From Ulva prolifera (Eukaryota; Chlorophyta; Ulvophyceae; Ulvales; Ulvaceae), in assembly GCA_023078555.1 (NCBI GenBank), contig CM041201.1, positions 2,425,713 to 2,489,712 on the forward strand: a DNA stretch of 64,000 nt. Direction: 5' to 3'. Of this stretch, positions 10,801-19,765 are shown in pieces. How positions within the stretch are numbered: the stretch's first letter is position 1; each line of letters starts with the position of its first letter. Both the position numbers and the translations under genes were made by a program. The notes beneath the pieces were generated by a model that was not told where the DNA came from, did not search any database, and saw only the letters and a program-made list of their open reading frames with translations.

Positions 10801-13615
10801 CGTAGAAGACCATATACGGGACCACAAGTCGGAAATTAGTGTTTTCCCAGAGTCTATTGCACCGCTCACTTTCGCCACGCTTTGCCTGTGCCGTGATCTC
10901 CTCTTCTGTCATCAGCTTATCACCTTTAGCTAGAGCAGGCTTGTTACTCACACCTTTCGATTTCACTGCGAGCACTCTACTTCTATTAGCTCTGCTAAGA
11001 TTTTCAATCGCATTGGACAAATTCTTCTGTATGAACTTTTTCTTTTCACGAGTCATCAAAGCAGTACTAGGCACAAGATTAGTGCAATGGTTGACACACA
11101 TCGCCCCCTCCGGCCATAGCCGGCGGGGTAGATCGGTGGGGAGAATTGCAGCACGCATTTTGTCAGAGGTGACACCACACGTACGCTCTGCTATACCATT
11201 GCCCTCATGGTGTCCAGGAGCACATGTTTCCCACGATATCCCGTTCTCCGAGAAATAATCTTGGATATTGTGACCCTCAAACTCTCCGCCACGATCTCCG
11301 TGTACACCCATAACTCTAGGTGTGATCTTAATGCCCTCATCATCAACGAACTCATGCGGAAGAACACTAGTCCGTATGTGCTCAATGATTTCAACTAGCA
11401 GCTGTGGCACTCTAGACTTCGCATCCATTGGACATGCAAAACTGTAGCGTGAATGCTCATCGACGACTATGAGAATGTACCGTGCTTTTCCTACCCCTAC
11501 AGGCAAAATGGGACCCATAACATCAACATGCAGCCATGCACCAGGCCATTGGGCCTCATCATGTTCTACGTTTGTGCCATGCTGATTGCTAGAGCCGGAA
11601 TCATGGGAGGCTAGGCGACAACCGTGGCAGCGACCTAGATTCTCCTTCACCACATCAGATTTAATTCCTAGACCCTTATACACCTCAGCTTTGGACATCA
11701 TTTGCAGAATGGATGTGCCCGTTTGCAGACTCAAATGTGTCAGAAATGTCGTGTTCAGCTTGGCAGCACCCGGAACATGTTGTGCCTTGCCAGTCAATGC
11801 AGCTATTCTGCAGAGATCGGCCTCGTCACTCTCGAGCTTTGCCACGGCATTGCTCGAGGACCACACACTAGGACTATTGACTTGCTCACCCCTTAGGATG
11901 GGCTTGCCCTTATCCGTCTCAATGAAAAGAACAGGTCGATTCTTCGCGTCTGTGGATTGGTTAATCCTACCCTCCTTGTGGCCTAGGGCCTGGTCAGAGA
12001 AGCCTGGGATGATGACTATATCACCTCCCTCCGTGACAGCACGTGTTTGCAGGAAAATATTCTCATGCTTCAACTCCTCCGTAGACAAGATGTTGAAGGG
12101 GCATGCAGGGACATACAGACAGCTCGGGATCTCTAGGACTAATTCCTTCACATCACCACCCGTAGTCACATACGAACCTACTTTGAAACAAATTGTTCCT
12201 TCGCCCACGACAGGAATGTCCTCGTCACCGACAGGCTGGATGCACGGGATTCTCGATTTCCGCATGCAGACGAATAGCTCAGGATTACGGATCACATGAG
12301 CTTGAGATCCACTGTCTATGAGAAAATTGCACAGCTCGCCCAGGCGGGCAACATCAACCATGCTGAATCCGTCACCTGGAAACTCCAGTGCAGCGACGGA
12401 TGGGCCTCTGCCCCGTCCGCGTCCGCGTCCGCGTCCTCGTCCGCGGCCGATGTTGTTGCCGCGAGGCTGAGCTGCCTGCTCAGAGAGGAACTTTCTGACC
12501 TCCGGATGGATATCCGGGCAGTCCTTCTGGAGATGGCCTGTCTTCTTGCACACGTAGCATGTGCGGGTCTCATTTGTAGCGACGGCAGCAACTGCAGGGC
12601 GCTGTGGCTGTTGTGGGTTCCTACCTCTAGGGCCATGATCACGCCCTGCCCCTTGGGGAGGTCCACAGGCATCTAATGCCCGTGCGTGATTCGTGATGGC
12701 AGCTATCTGAGTGAGGAAATCACGACCTCCTTGCTCGCTACGCAATGATACAAATTCCCGACCGAGAGGCTCGAACAGCTTGTTGCTAACCTGGTACTGA
12801 GCAGGTTGAGCACCCAAAGCAGTCAGCTGATTGACTAAGGACATAATATATGTGCAGTATTCTTCTACCTGCGTGGCTCTATGACCTTTGAGTACAGCAC
12901 GGGAGAACCTATCCCACAGGGATCTGATCTCTGCCTCTTTGCTAGGCATATACTTGGCACGCAGTGCACTCCATACATCCTTAAGGGAGACAAACACACG
13001 GACATATTCTAAGTCCTGTGCTGGCAGTGCAAAGCATACAACTGCCATTACCTTGTCATGAGTTGCAGTCTCAGGACCAGTAGGCAATTCTGTCAGAAGG
13101 TGATGAAGGCCATGGCCTTTGAGCCACAGCTCAACACGAAACTCAAACGTTGAGAATCGTTCACCTTTACTAAAATCCCACTGTGGGGACTTCCCTTTGT
13201 CAATCGCGGGCTCACGGAAGTTCATAGATCTCATTGCGTCAACTATGGCATTAGCATCAACTAAGTTCGCATTCAGATGACTATTACCTGAGTCATCAGC
13301 TTCAGCCTGGGCCGTAGCACGCAGAGCTTCCGCCTCAGCCTCGGCAGCTTCACGAGCCTGTTCCGCGCGCGCTAGAGCAGCACGAACATTGCTTGCTTCA
13401 ACCCGAGCTTGCTCCGCCGTAGCGTTAGCAGCTTCGAGCTGAGAGGCAGCTTGTGCAGCTTGTGCACGTCTAGTACCAGCGGCTGGCCCGTCAGCACGGC
13501 TAGTAGTGGGTACGCCACCAGGTGCATCGCCCGAAGCGTGCAAGAGAGCAGCTTGCCTCTCAGCTTCGGCCGTAGCCTCAGCTTCAAGAGCAGCTTCCCC
13601 TTCTGGTGATGACAT
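7823..13615 (-). CDS. Copia gag-pol polyprotein
   Basis: The single frame of 1930 codons carries the Ty1/copia domain order. It opens with an Ala/Glu-rich, coiled-coil-like N-terminus, then a UBN2-type gag, then a zinc knuckle (CYVCKKTGHLQKDC, CX2CX4HX4C). The aspartic protease motif (FLIDSGSQ) follows, then the integrase zinc and catalytic core (WLHVDVMGPI), the reverse transcriptase (KARYVARGFTQEEGIDF, with WVDD as the polymerase motif) and RNase H (GYSDADFA...TTEAELIAMS). Integrase before RT places it in copia and not gypsy. The protein would package and copy the element RNA in the cytoplasm and integrate the cDNA. The frame looks whole, with no breaks seen. Confidence 0.93.
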   Translation of the reverse strand: MSSPEGEAALEAEATAEAERQAALLHASGDAPGGVPTTSRADGPAAGTRRAQAAQAASQLEAANATAEQARVEASNVRAALARAEQAREAAEAEAEALRATAQAEADDSGNSHLNANLVDANAIVDAMRSMNFREPAIDKGKSPQWDFSKGERFSTFEFRVELWLKGHGLHHLLTELPTGPETATHDKVMAVVCFALPAQDLEYVRVFVSLKDVWSALRAKYMPSKEAEIRSLWDRFSRAVLKGHRATQVEEYCTYIMSLVNQLTALGAQPAQYQVSNKLFEPLGREFVSLRSEQGGRDFLTQIAAITNHARALDACGPPQGAGRDHGPRGRNPQQPQRPAVAAVATNETRTCYVCKKTGHLQKDCPDIHPEVRKFLSEQAAQPRGNNIGRGRGRGRGRGRGRGPSVAALEFPGDGFSMVDVARLGELCNFLIDSGSQAHVIRNPELFVCMRKSRIPCIQPVGDEDIPVVGEGTICFKVGSYVTTGGDVKELVLEIPSCLYVPACPFNILSTEELKHENIFLQTRAVTEGGDIVIIPGFSDQALGHKEGRINQSTDAKNRPVLFIETDKGKPILRGEQVNSPSVWSSSNAVAKLESDEADLCRIAALTGKAQHVPGAAKLNTTFLTHLSLQTGTSILQMMSKAEVYKGLGIKSDVVKENLGRCHGCRLASHDSGSSNQHGTNVEHDEAQWPGAWLHVDVMGPILPVGVGKARYILIVVDEHSRYSFACPMDAKSRVPQLLVEIIEHIRTSVLPHEFVDDEGIKITPRVMGVHGDRGGEFEGHNIQDYFSENGISWETCAPGHHEGNGIAERTCGVTSDKMRAAILPTDLPRRLWPEGAMCVNHCTNLVPSTALMTREKKKFIQKNLSNAIENLSRANRSRVLAVKSKGVSNKPALAKGDKLMTEEEITAQAKRGESERCNRLWENTNFRLVVPYMVFYGRSLNLERFKLLVEQMRPWGLPVYFYQNGQHLRRLDARGANAVWVGPGQGPHMNRVYQSVPGGGKVIEVRQMVYSAAMLREYIKKFDSVEIGLMPKATRSEVEKLEFQPKMAEKVYAPPLSDVDAVAARKQYMQVHGAAEYDFDGMAIGKNLVDLHDSEYIDDSLAAEFEHVVPELGDDLGSGELQRKTRQTTPEVVENVHAVVRSQELRQGAVDLHLQPGENIERVNNHSNVDRFRELEHSNIDMSPSAAHNSQRAKSFTSPGRSLAGDSGRVDEVSVRDMEIQHQPSSAAAGSAGPPRGAMGDIGGPVPRASGERATARRLEHGMDYMREHLGGFISRGEVSPAPNSPVAGESMHPAKEVSFDLHDTAADAQGQEAQSAPVRHKWNPLVRKRLIPHADVAVIEASVDIEHSTVSEQTVAPKVAETSGMLATADSAVAGAEVTKHGELDGGKSAQRRSSRRVAAIKKRKPFDPDSPPWKQALAGEDAEKWHGAMKEEVTSLSEHGTYELVELPVGAKAISGKWVYKIKRGPTGEIQRYKARYVARGFTQEEGIDFFETWAPVGSYATLRALLSVAAVEDLEMKHVDIQCAFLNGVMNEIVYVEQPPILNDGTNRVWKLLKTLYGLKQAAREWHKALARLLGEMGFVRSHSDPALYVRKTGRCFIFLWVDDLFIFGRSTGLKELIDQILKAFEGRDLGDLSWALGASITRDRKQKIISLSQQQKVVNLLEKFSMADCRPSPTPLVPRQQLRSVKDHPELEVADQAEHARFMSAVGGIQYIAVVTRPDISYACNVLAKHMGCSLKEHWPAVQHILRYLQSTKELGLVFEGSSKSCLLEGYSDADFANDKGLKSVSGLVLRVYGNTVFWRSKRQPITAGDTTEAELIAMSSAANELMWAKQLLLDLHLRPEKPVLWGDNKSANILANNPISSDRSKHIRVRHLRVREFVEADEIQVQWVGTKDQLADVFTKVLPGPALKDVRKRLHLMPVQISL

Positions 13616-13878
13616 GGTCTACCTGCAGCGAGCGATCTCTTCTCTCGCGCGGGCAGCTTCGTCGGCCGGCCCGTGGACCGTCACGACTAATCTAATGTAA
13701 ACCGCAGCCACACAGCTCGCAATCAAACATGCGAATGACTACTGTTGACTATCATGCGGTTGATCTGGTCATATGACTACGCACTAAAGCAGCGCAGATG
13801 CCCTTGGGCATGCGCGGTCATATGACACACCACTATTACGCACAACGAATGCAATCGCGCAAACGTTCACCGATACCA

Positions 13879-14272
13879 TGTTATAAGCAAGGACCTATGC
13901 GCAGCATTCATCAAGCTAGCTAGTGGGCTGCAGAGCCGTTACCTGTGGAGCACTCAGGTCGTACGTCGGCAATGCACAGATCAGGGGATGTACTGTAATG
14001 CAGTGAGGCAATACAGGAACCACGTAAGACTGTAAGAGAATGGTTACAGTAGACTTGGAGGCACATGACTATATGCCACCGATCTGTCAAGTCTACAGCG
14101 GTCATAATCACAGTGACCGCACACAATCCTCACATGGATTGTGCTGGATTATGCTCATGCATATGATCATGCATATGTCCTAACATAACAGGAGTTGGGC
14201 CCGTGGCCACCACACTCATGTGCGTACTTGCACGTCATGCATTGTGTCCCAGGATGGACCTCATTTATGACA
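13879..14272 (-). repeat. Copia 5' LTR
   Basis: This is the right-hand 394-bp LTR, matching 7424-7817. The primer-binding site starts directly inside it (13878 downwards, TGGTATCGGTGAAC). The gag-pol start codon lies about 260 bp further in. Confidence 0.92.
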
Positions 14273-14277
14273 TCTTT

Positions 14278-15140
14278 TCCGTTTCAGCGAGGGCAGCCAC
14301 TCAATTTGAACAATATTGCCGTGACTAGTGAGAGCACAGATTCAAGCACGTCCGCGGCCTACGGCGGCCTACATTCATAGCGAGATGAAGCACTCAAGTT
14401 GACTTTCCGTCGGATCTGTAGCTGGTATTGTATCTTCCATGGTGACCCACTCGCTCCAGCCCATACAAGGAACGAGCAGACTCATTTCACCATGCAACCA
14501 GTTGCAGCATACCCACCATGGTCGTACACTAAGTTTCACGAGTATTGGAAGCTACCTAGGTACACACGGCCAAGCGGAGAAGCAGGGTAGCAATGTATTG
14601 TTAATGTTGCAATGTGGATTGGTGCTGTGCAATACTAAGACTCACTTTATCGCAGCTGCCTGAGATAGTCACACTTCTGCGAATGGAATGGTGCTCTTTC
14701 AACTGCATCTGCTGCTTGCATCTAATGTGCGTCAATGATGTGGATGGGTGCAGATCTGGCGCTGACACCATGTGGAGATGACTGTGCATGATCAGATGAG
14801 ATGTTCTGCACTGCACCGACATTCCTGTTACATCAGCCACTAGTATAACCAGAGTGGGAAGACAAAACAACGAGGTTGCAGCTTACTGCTATGAGCAGCA
14901 GCGGTGCAGTGAGCAGTGCTACTGAGGGGGAAGAGCTTGTCATGTACTTCAGCATAGCCATGTGTGGTCATGCTGAAGGGCATGGCATGCTTGCCCTGTG
15001 CAGCCTGCTGCCCACCGGCAGCCCTCCAGCCAATCAACCAGACAATACATAATGCGAGCATGGCATGTACGTGATGCACCATACACCCCATGAGCAATAT
15101 GTGAGCAAGAGCAATACACCAATACACCGTCACTACACAG
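14278..15140. other. Transposon interior right of the copia element, no gene recognised
   Basis: This is the continuation of the host DNA transposon beyond the copia target site. Open frames are short and unrelated to known transposases. Confidence 0.4.
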
Positions 15141-15424
15141 TCCTTTGATATTGCCTACTGAGGACTATACTGTCCCTATGGTGTCCCGCCGTTTGTCCTA
15201 ACGGTGTCCTCTCATTCGGGAACATATTAGGTTAAGATGTCCTTACTATAAGGAAGAATCCTTCGTGTCTTATAGTGTCCTTATGATGTCATTAAGTAAG
15301 GACAGGCGGCTGCCCCCAATCCTCATTCGAGCCTTATTCTCGCCTTATATTGTCCCTACGCCCCATATAAGGACAGTATAATGACGCAATAAGGCCGGGG
15401 TAAGGACAACTCAGTGCTGGTACC
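15141..15424. repeat. Subterminal AAGGACA motif cluster and right TIR
   Basis: Seven or more TGTCC(T/C)TA / TAAGGACA motifs lie between 15143 and 15410, ending in the right terminal inverted repeat (15401-15422). Spacing is irregular and both orientations occur, as in the left cluster. Confidence 0.7.
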
Positions 15425-15465
15425 GCGGTGCGCGAGGCGCTCGTCGAAGCGCACGACGGCCGCCG
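15425..15465 (-). pseudogene. Starch synthase exon fragment (part 2, beyond the transposon)
   Basis: The minus strand encodes AAVVRFDERLAHR, the continuation of the exon broken at 5636. It aligns with 59784-59824 of the intact gene. Homology ends in a GGCCGCCG stretch, where the DNA switches to a segment also present at 23050-23107. Confidence 0.8.
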
Positions 15466-15514
15466 CCGGCCCGACGCGCAAGTCGCCGGGGGCCCCCGAC
15501 CCAAGCCCCCAACC
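15466..15514. repeat. GC-rich scrap shared with 23058-23107
   Basis: About 50 bp starting GCCGGCCCGACGCGCAAGTC are the same here and near 23.06 kb. The scrap joins the starch synthase piece to the SDR piece. Its source gene is unknown. Confidence 0.65.
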
Positions 15515-15838
15515 TGGACAGGAAGTGTGTTCTGATCACCGGAGGCTCGAAAGGTGTGTTCATGCCGACGGCAGCGTCGCTGCTCGTGCCAAGTACGTCA
15601 ATGCACAGGTCTTTCATGAACAGAAGTGTCGTGCACGCTCACGTTTGCGTCTGCAATGTCGTTGTCCCATTCATGCAAGCACAACGCGCGTGCCAAGACT
15701 GTGGAAAAAATTTTAAGGAGTCATCAGCTGGCATGTAACGACCTGAATATATTTTATTATGTTGGAGGTTCAATCGGTGTCGATCAGAGCGCCAGCGGGG
15801 AATGTCACGCCCAGGACCGGCCAATGTCTAGAACGCCC
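15515..15838 (+). pseudogene. SDR exon 1 and intron 1 fragment (T5)
   Basis: 15515-15553 matches the second half of exon 1 of T1/T3 (CVLITGGSK), including the donor GTGTGTTCATGCC. Intron 1 sequence follows to about 15838 with the shared landmarks 'caatgcacaggtctttcatgaac' (split across copies) and 'caatgtctagaacgcc'. There is no start codon, exon 2 or catalytic part, so it is a dead piece. It is closest to T3 because it retains the 'ttcatgccgacg' stretch that T1 lacks. Confidence 0.8.
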
Positions 15839-16362
15839 AGCGCGATGGTCACGGAGTACGGCTTCAGCAATCGTGTCGGACCGCAGTCGCTCACCGTGTG
15901 CACTCTCCCACCTCTGTACTTCGTAATAGGCTGTGTCCGAGAAACTTATGGAGAGCTGCGTCGAGATTGCAGCGATGGCCTCTTCCTTGTGCTTGTAGGC
16001 CCGTGCATGCACGAGTGGATATGAACGGGCTTTCATGTGTAATTTTGCTGCTGATGAATGAGCTGGTCCCATTACAGCATTGGACAGGCTACATTTTTTC
16101 AGTGCACATGGTTTCAATTGCGCATGGCTTCAATTCTGGGTTGAGTATGCAGTATGACGACAGCTCGCTGTCTCCGGGAACGCGTGCGATCGTTGAGGAG
16201 GAGGTGCAGCTTCTTGTACAAGATGCATACGACCGGGCAAAGATCTTGATAAAGGCGAATGAGGACAAACTCCACAAGCTAGCAACTGCCCTCGTGGAGC
16301 ACGAGACGATGTCCGGTGATCAGATTAGCGAATTGTTGGGTCTCCCAACCCGGAAAGCATGA
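15839..16362 (+). pseudogene. FtsH4/YME1-like i-AAA protease, last two exons only
   Basis: Exon 15839-15895 encodes AMVTEYGFSNRVGPQSLT, the 'MVT-YG-S--VG' stretch of the FtsH peptidase domain. After an intron with donor GTGTGC and acceptor TATGCAG, exon 16153-16362 encodes YDDSSLSPGTRAIVEEEVQ and continues to LHKLATALVEHETMSGDQIS and a stop. Both joints are phase 0. The YDD...LSPGTR pattern resembles plant FTSH4 and yeast YME1, membrane-bound mitochondrial i-AAA zinc proteases. The AAA ATPase domain and the HEXXH site are absent, because the fragment begins exactly where SDR intron sequence ends. It is a captured 3' end; a transcript is possible but not a protease. Confidence 0.8.
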
Positions 16363-16539
16363 TGCAGTAGTAGAACGACAGTGGTGTCCCAGTAAAATTG
16401 TGTTCAATCGCTTGGAGAGGACCTGTTTCCAAGTGGCATCGAGCCTGAAGTTGAGTCGGCCTGTGAGTTTCATACTGTTCATTTCGAGTCCCAGGTGTGC
16501 ATGGTCCCACGTGTCACGGGGTCCCAGGTGTGCATGTGC

Positions 16540-17260
16540 AAAGTAGCGCCAGGAGGACATCCTGTCAAAGAGGCAGTCTGGCCATGATGGGGTGTAAGGC
16601 AATGCCAACTGACATGACATGCGACACCCGGAATGCCACGCAATTGTGTTGATAATATAGAAATTCGGAACAGCCTTGCGATCTCACTGCGGCGGCAGAG
16701 CCTCCAACTGGGCCCACTGCACAATCATTGCAGAGCATCTCGACTCTGAACAACACGTGAGACTCATGCACAGGATGCCCCTGACAGGCACTGTCATTCG
16801 AGCAGGTGCTGGCGCAGGCTTGTGTCGTTGAACAGGGAGTCAAAGGGCTGAAGTACATGCAACCTGTCATGCTGCAGCTACACATGCCACGCACAACAAT
16901 GGCCGGAACAGAAACCCCCTGGTACAGAGTGGGACATAGTACCCTGTTGCTGGAAGCTTGAGCCTGAGCTGCAAAGCAGTGTATCTAGTCTAGCTGTATT
17001 GTAATATGTTCTTACAGAAGACTGACACGGGCATATAGAAACCCAAAACAAAGAAGAAGCTTTCTAAGTCAACATTTGTACACACAGCCACACTACAGCA
17101 CTTTTGTGCTGTGATGTAATGACTGATGTGCTGTTCGAGTAGCAACATTTGTGCTGTGCATGTTTCACGCTGCTTTGACTACTCTCTGAGGTTTGGCATC
17201 AGCATGGTAGCCTCGATGCGTGCCATCCAGTGGCCGCCCTGGCTGTCTACGCTAATGTCC
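16540..17260. repeat. Block S, copy 1
   Basis: This sequence recurs at 34570-35253 and 49055-49790. Landmarks are GACATCCTGTC, CAGTCTGGCCATGATGGGG and GATGTAATGACTGATGTG. On the minus strand a 109-codon frame (16894-16565) has eight or more cysteines and is largely preserved in the copy at 49489-49082. In the middle copy the same peptide stretch is preserved but runs on into other sequence. I do not recognise a domain. Copies 1 and 3 lie just downstream of the two NLR genes. Confidence 0.75.
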
Positions 17261-17576
17261 GGCTCAGCATGCTTGGCGTCGGCAGTGGCCAGCTTCAATC
17301 ATTGCGGATCCCATGTCAGGTTGCTCCACCGGCTTGCACACAGTCAAAATTGGACTGCTCTACAATGTCTGCAACATGCGCACAGACTGTCAACATGTCT
17401 GTGAAAAGGCGCCTTGCACAGTGCTGCTGCATGCTCTGCACTGGAGCCGATGCTCTGGAATTGGTTGCACCTTCTCCACACGTCCGAACGTCGACAACTC
17501 TACACGCAGCGCTGCATCATGAAACAGCGGGAGGGGGGTATGCCAGACACTGCAGTGGTGGCACACGCACCTTGAA
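17261..17576. other. 3' flank of NLR copy I
   Basis: This is alignable with 49790-50040 beyond the long NLR gene. No separate gene is seen. Confidence 0.5.
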
Positions 17577-19756
17577 TCAGAAATGCCCAGACCATTGCAC
17601 TTTGATGCCCTCTGGAACAGCTGCTAGACTCATGCATCCACTGAGGTCGAGGTGCTGTAGCTGGCTGCAGCCGCTGATGCCCTCTGGCAGGTGTGTGAGG
17701 CTCTCGCACTGGCTGAGGTCAAGGTGCTGTAGCTGGCTGCAGCCGCTGATGCCCTCTGGCAGCTGTTCTAGACTCTCGCTCCCACTGAGGTCAAGGTGCT
17801 CCAGCTTCCCCAGTCCCTCCATTCGAACCTCGGAGGCCAAGACATGGTCAAGTCGCATCCTGAGGAACCTGAGCATGGGCCAGCAGCAACGGTACTGAAC
17901 AGCCGTTTCCTCCGCACATCCCTGAAATTCCAGCCACAGCCACTGCAGCCTTGGCGCGCATAAGTGTCGCCACTGCTTGTCCCAGTGCGAACGGGCCCCA
18001 TCGATCACTACCAGGCGAGTAGCCGCCTCCCATCGACCTTCAACTTTGGATCAATTGATGCATCGCGCGAGCTGATGTACCGCAACATTGAGGATGCATG
18101 GCTGTGTGCACTGCCTGAGATGCAGCGCTCTTGGTCCTCCATCGACAGACGCAGCGCAATGTCTCGCAGGATGCCGTGCATGTAGTATTCATGCGTATGA
18201 TGGTGACGCATATTGACGGAATCTGGTGCCACAGCCCTGGACACGAGGCTGCGGCTGACGAGCTGCTCGAGCTTGGCGGCGGCTGCCTTCACGCTGGCGG
18301 GCGTGTGCAGGGGCGCGTGCGTCGCAAAGAGGTGCAGCAGAGCCTCCTCCCCCACCCTCGCATCCTCGGGGAACATCGCAAAGTCCATGAAGCACTCCTT
18401 CAGGGATGGGGGCAAGATTTCAACGCTCGTAGCACAGGTCTGCATGACAGCATCATCACGTGCACCTGCTGCCCTCTGCGCCTTCTGCACTTTCAGGTGC
18501 TCCTCCCAAGCCTCCGCTGTCCTCCAGTACCGCAGTGCACAGCCGAGCACTACAAGCGCGAGGGCATTGCCGCCGCAGCTCTGCAGCAGCTCTGAGCAGG
18601 CAGCAGCAGGCACATACTCTGGCGGATCCGCATCGGCTGACCCAAAGGCATGGTGGTAGAACAGCTGCTTTGCAGGTCCTTCTTTGAGGAGACCAGGCTT
18701 ATGAATGCGCGTGACATCCCCTGTGATTGGATCGCGGGGAAGGAAAGACAGAGTCTCTTCGCTCCTCGTCGTAACAATGAGCCTGCTTCCGTCATGCCGC
18801 AGACTTGGCTGCGTGGCAAAGTTTAAAGCCGCCAGCTGCAGCGGACTGCCCTGCATCCATGGCCACAAGTCATCCAGGACCAGGAGCACCGCCCGACCCC
18901 GCTCATCTCCGCCGTGCGTCAGCCGGGCCAGTGCCTGCAGTCCCTCAGCCGCGGTTGCGAAGGGAACATCCTTGCGGGGATACAGCTTGACAAATGCCGC
19001 CACGAGAAGGCGCAGAATTTCTCCTTCGTATGCATCTTTCCCGACCGTCAGCCACACAGCATCGTCAAAGCGCGACCTGGCGCGCTCAAACACTGCGCGG
19101 GCGATGGTCGTCTTGCCGATGCCGCCAGCCCCGACGATGCCGATGTTGCGGTTGTCCTTGAGCTGCTCGTCAATAAGGGGCACGGGGTCGTCGCAGTGCT
19201 GGAAGACATGCGGCGGCAGGGCAGGCTCACTGCACTGCGGCAGCTCGCTCGATGGGCCTCTGTGGGGCTGCATAGATGGTAACCTGCCGAAGGTGGTGCG
19301 GGGCGCTGTGGGCACAGACGCTGCCCTGCTCTGCAGCGTTGGGTAAAGCTGCAAGGCTGTGTCCAGATCATAGACTTCCTGTAGCGAAGAGCGTAACTCT
19401 TTGGGCCTGCTGCTGTAGAACACTCGCTGCCACAACCTCTGCGACCTGGATTGCACGTGCAGCAGGAGCACCTCGGCCTCCTGCAGAGTGTCACACAGGG
19501 CCCGATACTTGGGCCGGTGGCACGCAAATTCAGGCAGATCCGTCAGCTGGTCGAGGGCATGTGCGGCTTTCAGGAGCGCCTCGTCGCTCAGCTGATCGAG
19601 CAGCTTCCGGCTCTGCTTCGGGTGGCCGCCGATGGCTATTCCACGTTCTACCAGCCACTGAATGGACTCTTCAGCAGCCCAGCCGGCGACATCGCTGACG
19701 ATCGGCAGAGGAATGGCATTCGTCAAGGTGGCGCCTGCTGCCGTTCCCGCAGCCAT
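17577..19756 (-). pseudogene. NB-ARC/LRR (NLR) gene, short decayed copy I
   Basis: The frame opens at MAAGTAAGA (19756) and encodes a helical N-terminal region and a full NB-ARC. That includes the P-loop GIVGAGGIGKTT, kinase-2 LLVLDDLW, RNBS-B GSRLIVTTR, a GNALAL motif, CFMDFAMFPED, and YYMHG where copy II has MHD. At about 18010-18025 a 1-bp deletion relative to copy II brings in-frame stops just before the LRR region. The downstream frame (18008-17577) continues with only about three LRRs (LPEGISGCSQLQHLDLS) against about 22 in copy II. The N-terminus is cut off at 19765, where block A begins. It is probably a pseudogene, although a 582-residue NB-ARC protein without LRRs could still be made. 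The Asp-to-Gly change in MHD is notable, since MHD changes are known to alter plant NLR activity. Confidence 0.85.
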
Positions 19757-19765
19757 GCCTGCAGG

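Larger units (their letters stand above)
7424..14272 (-). mobile_element. Ty1/copia LTR retrotransposon, looks whole
   Basis: Two 394-bp LTRs (7424-7817 and 13879-14272) begin TGTTATAAGC and end ATGACA, so they have TG...CA termini. They appear identical by eye. The element is flanked by a 5-bp target duplication, TCTTT (7419-7423 and 14273-14277). It reads on the minus strand: next to the 5' LTR (right side) is a primer-binding site beginning TGGTATC, as for initiator-Met tRNA, and next to the 3' LTR a short purine run. One uninterrupted 1930-codon gag-pol frame fills the interior. Matching LTRs and an open frame indicate a very recent insertion. Confidence 0.95.
5637..15424. mobile_element. 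Unclassified TIR DNA transposon, non-autonomous, carrying a copia insertion
   Basis: The left end (TAGTAGCACTGAGTTGACC) and the right end (reverse complement TACCAGCACTGAGTTGTCC) form terminal inverted repeats: 5641-5658 matches 15401-15418 at 17 of 18 positions. The element interrupts a starch synthase exon, and GCGGTGC is repeated on both sides (5630-5636 and 15425-15431), fitting a target duplication of 7-8 bp. Exact ends are uncertain by 2 bp. Both subterminal regions are crowded with AAGGACA/TGTCCTT motifs in both orientations, as for transposase binding sites. Without the copia insertion it is about 2.9 kb. No transposase was recognised at 5660-7418 or 14278-15400. A TSD of 7-8 bp suggests the hAT or KDZ range, but the superfamily is not established. 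Confidence 0.8.

Noticed and set aside
7412-14290. Donor-like GTAAGT just left and acceptor-like TTTCAG just right of the copia element, as if an intron had been hit
   Set aside because: Without the copia the gap is only about 22 nt, too short for an intron, and the joined flanks have no coding frame.
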